A DNA stretch of 64,000 nt from contig CAWBLP010000006.1 of the NCBI GenBank assembly GCA_963789495.1, positions 1 to 64,000 of the forward strand, given 5' to 3'. Shown piece by piece: positions 26,145 through 32,731 of this stretch (its first letter is position 1; each line of letters opens with the position of its first letter). Made by a program: the position numbers and the translations under genes. This DNA is from CAWBLP01 sp963789495 (lineage in GTDB: Bacteria; Pseudomonadota; Alphaproteobacteria; Acetobacterales; Acetobacteraceae). Under the pieces are notes generated by a model. It had not been told where the DNA came from and made no database searches. It saw only the letters and a program-made list of their open reading frames with translations.

Positions 26145-27394
26145 CACGCCTGGCCTCCTTGCAGGGGAGCGGTTCGGCCAGCCGCTGCTGGAGCGCTAGG
26201 CGAGGCGGAGACCGCGCCCAACTGCCCCCGGCTGGCGCTGGCATTTTCGCGTGCCAGACGGCCGAACAGGGATTTGAAACCGTCTGCGCACGCCGCCGTG
26301 CTGAACGCCGCGGCCCGTTCTCGCAGCAGCTCGGCTGGAAACCGAGCGCGCAGATCCAATGCAGAGCTTATGACGTCGGCCAATGCCTGCGGATCGCGCG
26401 GCGGTACCAGCATGCCGAAGCGCCCATCTGCGAGAATCTCGCGCGGCCCGTAATCGCAATCGGTCGAGATGACAGGCGTGCCACAGCCCATCGCCTCCAC
26501 CAGAACGTTACCGAAACCCTCCGACCGTGCCGAGAGGACGAAGGCATCGGCACGACGGAACCAGGGCAGCGGGTTCGCCTGAAAGCCGACGAAGTCCACT
26601 GCATCGTCGAGGTGCAAGGCGCGCACTTGCTCCGCAAGCGAAGCCTGCAGCGGGCCGGTGCCCAATACCAGCAGCTTGCCAGTGCCGCCGGATTGGCGGT
26701 GCAGCGCCATCGCCCGCAGCAGGGTCTCATGGTCCTTTTGCCAGACCAGCCGCCCGGCCGTGACCAGCACAGGTTTGCTGCCGTCGCAGAGCCAGGGGTG
26801 CGTCGGCTCCTGGGCTGCCCGCGCCTGGAAATCCTGCCCGACCACCGCGTTGTAGATTGTCACCACCTTGCGGCGCGGAATTCCCGCGGCCCTGACCAGC
26901 TCGGCGGAGATGCCGTCGGATACGCCGGCCGCAGCGGCGACAAACGGCGACAGCAGGCGGTATGCCAGTGGCATCAGGCGATAGGTCCATCGCTCGTGGA
27001 CGGCAAACTCACCGGCCAGAGCGTTGTGCTGGCAGATAATCACCTTGGTGCGACGGCCGCTCAGCACCTTGGCCAGCAGTCCCGCTATGTTGTTGTGATC
27101 GACATTGGTCAGCAGGACGTCGGGCTGCTCGCGACGTAGGAAGCGGGCGAGGAGAGGGATATCGTGCAGAGTCCTGCGCCCGTTGAGTTCAACCACGCGC
27201 AGGCCGCGGGGGATCTGGCTGACCAATTCGCCCTGGATTCGATGCACCACCAGACTTACCGCGAGGCCGCTGGTCAACAGTTCGCGGGCCAGTGTCAGAG
27301 TTTGCCGCTCCACACCACCGCCGGAAAAGTCGTGCATGTAGATGGCAACCGACACGGCCCGGCCCGAGCGGCCAGCAGCGGCAACATCACTCAT
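26144..27394 (-). CDS. GT4-family glycosyltransferase
   Basis: 416 residues from ATG 27394, which overlaps the stop of the upstream gene as ATGA; an upstream in-frame start only adds residues inside that gene. The GT-B fold is clear. An N-terminal domain begins VAIYMHDFSGGGVERQTLTL, and a C-terminal domain has VTAGRLVWQKDHETLLRAMA, LLVLGTGPLQASL and VDFVGFQANPLPWFRRADAF. The donor-binding EX7E-type block SARSEGFGNVLVEAMGCGTP is followed by VISTDCDYGP. It adds a sugar to the lipid-linked repeat unit at the cytoplasmic face. The donor is unknown. Confidence 0.9.
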   Translation of the reverse strand: MSDVAAAGRSGRAVSVAIYMHDFSGGGVERQTLTLARELLTSGLAVSLVVHRIQGELVSQIPRGLRVVELNGRRTLHDIPLLARFLRREQPDVLLTNVDHNNIAGLLAKVLSGRRTKVIICQHNALAGEFAVHERWTYRLMPLAYRLLSPFVAAAAGVSDGISAELVRAAGIPRRKVVTIYNAVVGQDFQARAAQEPTHPWLCDGSKPVLVTAGRLVWQKDHETLLRAMALHRQSGGTGKLLVLGTGPLQASLAEQVRALHLDDAVDFVGFQANPLPWFRRADAFVLSARSEGFGNVLVEAMGCGTPVISTDCDYGPREILADGRFGMLVPPRDPQALADVISSALDLRARFPAELLRERAAAFSTAACADGFKSLFGRLARENASASRGQLGAVSASPSAPAAAGRTAPLQGGQA

Positions 27395-28833
27395 CGCGCA
27401 CCTCGCGCCACACCAGCCATTCTTGCAGTGCGCCGCAGAATTTTGCCGCTCAGCGTGCTGAAGTCGAACTCGAACCGCTTGCCGTCGAGCCATGCCACTC
27501 CGTTGTCTGCTGACAATGTGTGGAGCCCATGCGGGAATGGGCCCGACGGATCCGGGCGAAGCCGGGTCACCACGGTTTCGCGATAGGTGTGCGGCGTCAG
27601 TGTCTCAACGCGATGGACCACGACGCCGGCACCATAGGTCGCCGCGCAGTCCTGTCCGGGTCGAAACAAGGCGTTTCCCAGCCGGAACAGCGATCCCGCC
27701 GGCCGGGCGCCACAGATGTCGATCTTGACCGGAGTGCACCGATGCGGTTGCCACGGGCCGTCGAGCGACTCGGCATGTAGCAGACAAAGATTGTCATGCT
27801 CACCGATGTCCACGTCGGTGCAGGCAATCCAGTAACGCCCGTTGTGACGGAACAAGGTCGGGTCTGCCAGACGACGGCCCGGCGCGATGGTGCTGACCGG
27901 TGTAAGGCGCAGGTCCTGGCTGAGCCGGTAGAGCGTGGTCCCGCCCTGCTCCAATGCCTCGGGCAGGACATAGATATCCTCGCCATCCCGCCAGGTGCAG
28001 GGATACGAAAAATGTGTACCCGGCTCGTCCAACAGGGTGGCGACCTGCTCCCAGCTGCCGTCATCCGCCGCCGCGATCGCGACGATGGCGCCGAAGCCGT
28101 CGTCCTCAGGCATGCGCTCGCACAGTAGGATGTCGGTGCCGGGACATGGGAACGGGTCTGCGATCCAATCGCCCGCCTTCCCGCGTGCCAGCCAGCGTAT
28201 CTGGCCGGAACGCTCGCTCTGCGCGATCGATGCGAGTGATCCAGTGGCCACGCCTACGCCCCACCGTTCGACGAACAGGCGAGCGCGCCAACGTGCCATC
28301 ATATGGTCGAGTCGTCCGCTGACCCGCCGTCGCTGTCCGTCAAGCAGAGCCGGGTCGAATGACATGCCCGGCGCAGCACGGCTTTTGCCACGAATGGCGT
28401 CCTCGACCAGCCTGGTGGCGATGCGTTCCACTCGAGATTCGAACTCGCGGCGGGATCCTCTGGTGCCAATCACCGCGTTGTCGATGATGGTGCCGGTCGA
28501 TGTGTAGGGCGGATAGGAAACCAGATGCAGCGGCATGGCATAGGGCGGCTTATGCCAATATCGCCGGAAAATCGCGGGATCGTTCATGGGGCGGCCGTCG
28601 ACGTCCTCCAACCGCAATAGATGGCTGGGATATGGCGGTTCTGCAGCGATGTCGTGCATGATCAGGCTGTTGTGCTGCAGCCCCAGGTCACGTAGCGCTT
28701 GCTGCGCCGTCGGTTCAGCCGCCCAGCCGGCGATCGCGATGGTCCGCTGCGTGCTGCTCCGGTCGGGCTTGTGCCAGGCCGGTTCCGACGATGCGGCGCG
28801 CGATGCCGCTTCGACATGTGCAAGATTGTCCAT
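27391..28833 (-). CDS. Putative transferase with five-bladed propeller domain (GIPC-transferase-N-like)
   Basis: 480 residues from ATG 28833, starting on the base after the kinase-like stop. The N-terminal 170 residues begin with IAIAGWAAEPTAQQALRDLG and contain YWHKPPYAMPLHLVSYPPYT. The C-terminal 290 residues form GH43/GH32-like blades (GDWIADPFPCPGTDILLCER, GTHFSYPCTWRDGEDIYVLP, LADPTLFRHNGRYWIACTDV). This resembles the propeller found in bacterial EPS loci and at the N-terminus of plant glucosamine inositolphosphorylceramide transferase. Its N-terminal half may be a formyl- or glycosyl-transferase-like domain; I cannot decide. The role in repeat-unit assembly is inferred from position only. 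Confidence 0.65.
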   Translation of the reverse strand: MDNLAHVEAASRAASSEPAWHKPDRSSTQRTIAIAGWAAEPTAQQALRDLGLQHNSLIMHDIAAEPPYPSHLLRLEDVDGRPMNDPAIFRRYWHKPPYAMPLHLVSYPPYTSTGTIIDNAVIGTRGSRREFESRVERIATRLVEDAIRGKSRAAPGMSFDPALLDGQRRRVSGRLDHMMARWRARLFVERWGVGVATGSLASIAQSERSGQIRWLARGKAGDWIADPFPCPGTDILLCERMPEDDGFGAIVAIAAADDGSWEQVATLLDEPGTHFSYPCTWRDGEDIYVLPEALEQGGTTLYRLSQDLRLTPVSTIAPGRRLADPTLFRHNGRYWIACTDVDIGEHDNLCLLHAESLDGPWQPHRCTPVKIDICGARPAGSLFRLGNALFRPGQDCAATYGAGVVVHRVETLTPHTYRETVVTRLRPDPSGPFPHGLHTLSADNGVAWLDGKRFEFDFSTLSGKILRRTARMAGVARGAR

Positions 28834-29808
28834 CTATGCGAACTCGGCCTGCAAAGCGCGACCGCGCTCGCGGTTGAGGACGATGCCGACGACCTGACCG
28901 CCGAGGTGCTCGATACGGCGCCGTGCAGCGTCGATCTCCAACTGCGATGTTTTACCGGCGGCGACCACCAGGACGGAGCCGTCGCAGTATCGCGAAACTG
29001 CCGCGGCCTGGGGCGACATAGCGCATGAGCAGTCGAGCACGACCAGCGAGTGCTGCGCGCGCAGCATATCCAGCAGCGCGTGCAGCCGGTCCATGCCGAG
29101 ATTCAACAGCGCGTCAGGGTTCTGATACAGCCTGCTCCAGAGGAGGTTCCGCGTGTTGCGGGCGGGCACGATTGCGCTTGCCAGCAGCCCGTTATTGGCG
29201 AAGGTCTCCGCCAGGGTTGGAGTGTTCGAATAACCGTCCGCCGGATTCTGATGACCGGAGGCATCGATGAACAGCACCGTGCCCTGGCCGGCATCTGCGG
29301 CCACGCGGGCATAACCCGACGTGACGGTGCTCACTCCGGCATGCGGCGAGGGTGACGCGAAATGGATGACGAGGGGCATCGCGCTGGTCCGACGTGCTTC
29401 CAGCGCGTAGTAGAGCTGCATGAACGCGGCATGATGCGTCGCGATCGGTTGTTGGCGGTACGGCGTGAGTTCCCGTGATTGCCCTGCTGCTTTGCTGCGT
29501 TCCTTGGGAAGCTGCGGTCGTTGCAACGTGATCTGGTTCACTGGGGTACCGCTCCGGTTAGATCGGGTCGTTGTCGGAAGGGGGGCGCCCGTCGATGGCG
29601 TGACAGCTCGAAACATCCACCACATGCCGCCACCCAGCATCGCCAGGCCCAGTGCGACCAACAGTCCGGTCGCGCTGGACATCGTCACGTCGCCACCGGG
29701 CGGCAGCAGAAGCGCGCTGGGTTGCGCCACCTCCCGCGCGGCGGCGCCCAGCGGCGTGCCTGCTGCCAAGCCGAGTTTCGTGACAGCAGCCACTACCGCG
29801 TCGTTCAT
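28834..29808 (-). CDS. BY-kinase/CpsD-like partner with a degenerate P-loop
   Basis: 324 residues; ATG 29808 shares one base with the upstream stop (TGATG). One membrane helix (TGLLVALGLAMLGGGMWWMF, about residues 47-66) precedes a MinD/CpsD-like domain. Where Walker A should have GKST, the sequence is SPSPHAGVSTVTSG at about 152-165: no Lys is present. The second motif is reduced to VLFIDASGHQN, and the Walker B strand is SLVVLDCSCAMSP. No Tyr-rich C-terminal tail exists; the protein ends RGRALQAEFA. A true tyrosine kinase would need the P-loop Lys and the tail, so this is probably a structural or regulatory partner of the GumC-like co-polymerase. The fold assignment is from motif order and operon context. 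Confidence 0.7.
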   Translation of the reverse strand: MNDAVVAAVTKLGLAAGTPLGAAAREVAQPSALLLPPGGDVTMSSATGLLVALGLAMLGGGMWWMFRAVTPSTGAPLPTTTRSNRSGTPVNQITLQRPQLPKERSKAAGQSRELTPYRQQPIATHHAAFMQLYYALEARRTSAMPLVIHFASPSPHAGVSTVTSGYARVAADAGQGTVLFIDASGHQNPADGYSNTPTLAETFANNGLLASAIVPARNTRNLLWSRLYQNPDALLNLGMDRLHALLDMLRAQHSLVVLDCSCAMSPQAAAVSRYCDGSVLVVAAGKTSQLEIDAARRRIEHLGGQVVGIVLNRERGRALQAEFA

Positions 29809-30608
29809 CAGTACACATCCTTATCGATCAGCATGAGGAGTGCGGTACGGAACATGATTTTCAGATCAAGGCCGAGCGACCAGCGATCAATATATTCGAG
29901 GTCGTAATCGATCCGCTGGGACACCTGGTCGACTGTTACCAGTGCGCCTCTCGATCCGCTCACCTGCGCCAATCCGGTAATCCCCGGTTTCGCACGATGG
30001 CGTAATGGGTACCTAGGGTCGGCGATCTCCAGCGGGATGCCACTGGCCGATGTGCCCAGGGCGTGCGGACGCGGCCCGACCAGCGACATGTCCCCCTTCA
30101 GCACATTCAGGAACTGCGGCAGCTCATCCAAACTGGTGCGTCGCAGCAGCCGCCCCACGGGCGTGACGCGCTCGTCTCGCCTGGAGGACTGGCGTTCGGC
30201 GCGCGGGTCGGCCAGGTGCGCGTACATAGTACGAAACTTCAGCATGACGAAGGTTTTGCCGTCGCGACCGACGCGTTGCTGTCGGAAAAATATCCCGCCA
30301 GGTGAAGTAAAAGTAATGATGGCCGCAATAATAAGCATGATCGGTGCGGCGCAAAGCGTGAGAAAGCCGGCGACGATCACGTCGATCGCTCGCTTCACCA
30401 TTGCCTCCCGTCCGCGCCGCCGCCGCTCGCCCGCCAGCACGCGCGAGAGGTCGTCGAACGGCGGCGCGATGTCAGGCGGCGTCGGCAGACCGTCGGGCTC
30501 TCGCGCCATGAGCAACGGCAGATTGTGTGCAGGAACACTGGATTTAATACGGGATGCCGCTGGTCCTTGCTGGTCGGAGGATGTGCGCAGTGAGCCTGAC
30601 GTTTGCAT
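29808..30608 (-). CDS. Initiating polyprenyl-phosphate sugar-1-phosphate transferase
   Basis: 266 residues from ATG 30608 (GGGGTGATGAG upstream). Following about 70 polar residues is a single membrane segment (VIVAGFLTLCAAPIMLIIAA), then the bacterial sugar transferase core with QQRVGRDGKTFVMLKFRTMY, RRTSLDELPQFLNVLKGDMS and LVGPRPHALG, the usual catalytic block. It is short and lacks the long multi-span N-terminus of WbaP or GumD, so it belongs to the small PglC/ExoY-like type. It loads the first sugar on undecaprenyl phosphate and so begins EPS synthesis. It is the first gene of the ten-gene operon that runs to 18064. Confidence 0.92.
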   Translation of the reverse strand: MQTSGSLRTSSDQQGPAASRIKSSVPAHNLPLLMAREPDGLPTPPDIAPPFDDLSRVLAGERRRRGREAMVKRAIDVIVAGFLTLCAAPIMLIIAAIITFTSPGGIFFRQQRVGRDGKTFVMLKFRTMYAHLADPRAERQSSRRDERVTPVGRLLRRTSLDELPQFLNVLKGDMSLVGPRPHALGTSASGIPLEIADPRYPLRHRAKPGITGLAQVSGSRGALVTVDQVSQRIDYDLEYIDRWSLGLDLKIMFRTALLMLIDKDVY

Positions 30609-31129
30609 GTCTCATCACCCCGTAGTCATCCTTGACTCGACCCAAAATGCGGAGTTTTTGTCGCTGTTTAACATGGACAATTGTGAGACGCTGACAGACT
30701 TTACACCTGTTAGGCACGTTGTGTATTTACACATGTCTACCGCGACGTCTCCTTTATTTTTAATAGCGGTTCGTTCGGACTCCTGCGACTGCAAAATCAG
30801 ACAGGCAGGTCACAGCCGCGTGTGTCCCAAACTTTAGACTTCTCCCGCCGCCTGAAGCCGCGGAGAGGTGTCGCAGGCGACCGCGCCGCCCTGGCCGCTG
30901 CCGGCATTCCCGCACAGATCCTGCTATCCGCCGATTCGTATTTGCCCGCGTTGGCCGTATTGCAATTACGACTTCGTCGGCAATGGTTGGTGGACCAGCG
31001 ACCGCTCGGCGGGTTGGGCAGGTGCACCGGCGAACCTGCCTGACGCCCCATGTCAGCCAAAGCATGCAGCAGCCCGCTGCCGTCGGCTTTTTCACGCTGC
31101 CAAGCACTCGGTTTGTTCACCTCGGCCGG
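30609..31129. promoter_or_regulatory. Divergent promoter region of the EPS operon
   Basis: No convincing gene. The part at 30620-30780 is clearly AT-richer than its surroundings and holds a palindromic TGTGTAAATACACA (30719-30732) and runs of T, as expected of the EPS operon promoter region on the minus strand and perhaps an operator. No sigma-54 -24/-12 pair was found, in agreement with the degenerate AAA+ regulator. Frames at 30822-31149 exist but look like debris. Confidence 0.45.
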
Positions 31130-31312
31130 ATGCAGCATGTGTGGACTGACCGCTCGCTAGAATGGTTGAATGGTCGAGTTGGATGGGGACAGCAGGCGTT
31201 GGGAGACGAGCGCAACATAGTCAGCGGATGGCGAGGCATGGCGCTCGGGGTCCTGCTGGGTGTGCTGGTCTGGGTAGGCGTTTACTTTTTGTTGTTCTGG
31301 GCCCTCCGCTGA
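31130..31312 (+). CDS. Small membrane protein upstream of a glycosyltransferase
   Basis: 60 residues from ATG 31130 (earlier starts are in frame from 30983). A polar N-terminus with Trp residues (VWTDRSLEWLNGRVGWG) is followed by one strong membrane helix (MALGVLLGVLVWVGVYFLLF) ending in WALR. It lies 170 bases before the GT4 gene on the same strand, and could be co-transcribed with it. No family recognised. Confidence 0.45.
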   Translation: MQHVWTDRSLEWLNGRVGWGQQALGDERNIVSGWRGMALGVLLGVLVWVGVYFLLFWALR

Positions 31313-31482
31313 GCATGCCCACTATGGTGGGCGCTTCCATCATCGACCGGGTCGCGTGACATCCGAAACAACATGACACCTGTAATGCAGCGACACCGTC
31401 TGTACAGTTCTTTGGATGTGATGCACGTTCGCCCGATCCGTTCGCTATAGTCCTCGCCGCCTGACATTGGGAAAGCCAGATC

Positions 31483-32655
31483 ATGACACTTCAAGCCGGC
31501 GGCAGAACACGCATCGGGTTCATCCTGGCGCCCAGCGGGCAGGCTGGTGGAGGAATGGGACGCGTCAAGGACTACATCCTGCAATCCGGCGGTGATCGCT
31601 GGGGTCGCGTGCGGTTTGTCGCGCTGGACACGCGTGGCACCGGCACCGTGGCGTGGTCCCTCTGGTTGACCGGCAGGGCGGTGCTGCGTATTTGGGCCAG
31701 CGCCCTGCTCGGCCGCGTTGCCTTCGTGCACGTGAACCTGGGTGACCGTGGCAGCGCGTGCCGCAAAGGCCTCGCAATACTGCTCGTGCGAATGGCGGCG
31801 GTCCCGGTAGTTCTGCATCTCCATGCCGCGGAATTGATCGACGATTACGCGAAGGCCGGACGCCTGGTTCGGTTCCTGGCGCGATTGCCGTTCCGCGCCG
31901 CGACCTGCTGCGTGGTTCTCGGCCAGCTCTGGCGTGGCTGGCTGGTCGCGTCGCTCGGCATCGATTCGAGCAAGGTCGTGATCGTTCCCAACGGTGTTCC
32001 GGTCAGCCCCGTACAGACTGTTGCGGCGACGGACCCGTCCTGTCGCACCCGGCGTATGCTGTTTCTGGGCAATCTGATTGAGCGCAAGGGCATATTGGAT
32101 CTGTTGGACGCCGTGGCTCGGTTGCCGACCGGACACCCGCCATGGCACCTGACTGTCGCAGGCGGCGGTGACATCGAGCGCTGCCAGGCCCTCGCGGTGA
32201 GGCTTGGAGTTTCCGATCGGGTGAGCTTCACCGGATGGGTCGACCAGGCGCGTGCGCGCATTCTGCTTGCTGAGGCCGACATGCTGGTATTGCCCTCATA
32301 CGACGAGGGGTTGCCATTGGTGCTGCTGGAGGCGTTGGGGATGGGTACGCCGGTCGTTTGCACGCCGGTCGGTGCCATACCCGAGGTCCTTGAAGATCAG
32401 CACACCGCGTTGTTTGTTCGCCCCGGTGATCCTGCCGACCTGAGTCGCACGCTGCAGCGTCTGTTGGAGGATGACGCCTTGAGGCGGACACTGTCTGCCA
32501 ATGGCAGTGCACTGTTCGCCCGGGAGTTCACTCTGGACGTTTTCATCGAGCGGCTGTTCCAGGTGTACAAGCAGGACCGTGGTGTCGACCTGGAACGGGT
32601 TCCGCCGGAGCAGAGCCGCTTGCCACTGAATGCTGCTGCCGGATCGTCCGCATAG
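31483..32655 (+). CDS. GT4-family glycosyltransferase
   Basis: 390 residues from ATG 31483 (GGGAAAG upstream). The GT-B layout begins with RIGFILAPSGQAGGGMGRVK, a nucleotide-sugar-independent N-terminal start typical of GT4. The C-terminal half has MLFLGNLIERKGILDLLDAV, LTVAGGGDIERCQALAVRLG, VSFTGWVDQARARILLAEAD and the donor motif PSYDEGLPLVLLEALGMGTP, followed by VVCTPVGAIPEVLEDQ. It is transcribed away from the EPS operon and probably adds a further sugar to the same polymer. The stop is followed at once by a strong hairpin. Confidence 0.9.
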   Translation: MTLQAGGRTRIGFILAPSGQAGGGMGRVKDYILQSGGDRWGRVRFVALDTRGTGTVAWSLWLTGRAVLRIWASALLGRVAFVHVNLGDRGSACRKGLAILLVRMAAVPVVLHLHAAELIDDYAKAGRLVRFLARLPFRAATCCVVLGQLWRGWLVASLGIDSSKVVIVPNGVPVSPVQTVAATDPSCRTRRMLFLGNLIERKGILDLLDAVARLPTGHPPWHLTVAGGGDIERCQALAVRLGVSDRVSFTGWVDQARARILLAEADMLVLPSYDEGLPLVLLEALGMGTPVVCTPVGAIPEVLEDQHTALFVRPGDPADLSRTLQRLLEDDALRRTLSANGSALFAREFTLDVFIERLFQVYKQDRGVDLERVPPEQSRLPLNAAAGSSA

Positions 32656-32660
32656 CAGGA

Positions 32661-32686
32661 CGGCCTCGAGGTTTCCCTCGAGGCCG
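32661..32686. terminator. Strong bidirectional hairpin between convergent genes
   Basis: CGGCCTCGAGG (32661-32671), loop TTTC, and the perfect complement CCTCGAGGCCG (32676-32686): an 11-bp GC-rich stem with a 4-base loop. It lies 6 bases after the glycosyltransferase stop and 46 bases before the stop of the convergent secreted-protein gene. There is no long T run, so it may act as a weak intrinsic terminator or 3'-end stabiliser for both transcripts. Confidence 0.75.
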
Positions 32687-32731
32687 CCGCACCGGTACCG
32701 CCTCAGGCAGGAGGCGTTTCTGCCGCCAGGG

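Noticed and set aside
30609..30830. Sigma-54 promoter upstream of the EPS operon
   Set aside because: A GGCAC element is present near 30711, but no GC at the right distance follows, and the nearby AAA+ regulator lacks the sigma-54 contact loop.
30822..31149. Plus-strand frame with Trp/Cys-rich segment upstream of the glycosyltransferase
   Set aside because: No start context and no similarity that I recognise; it overlaps the probable promoter region.
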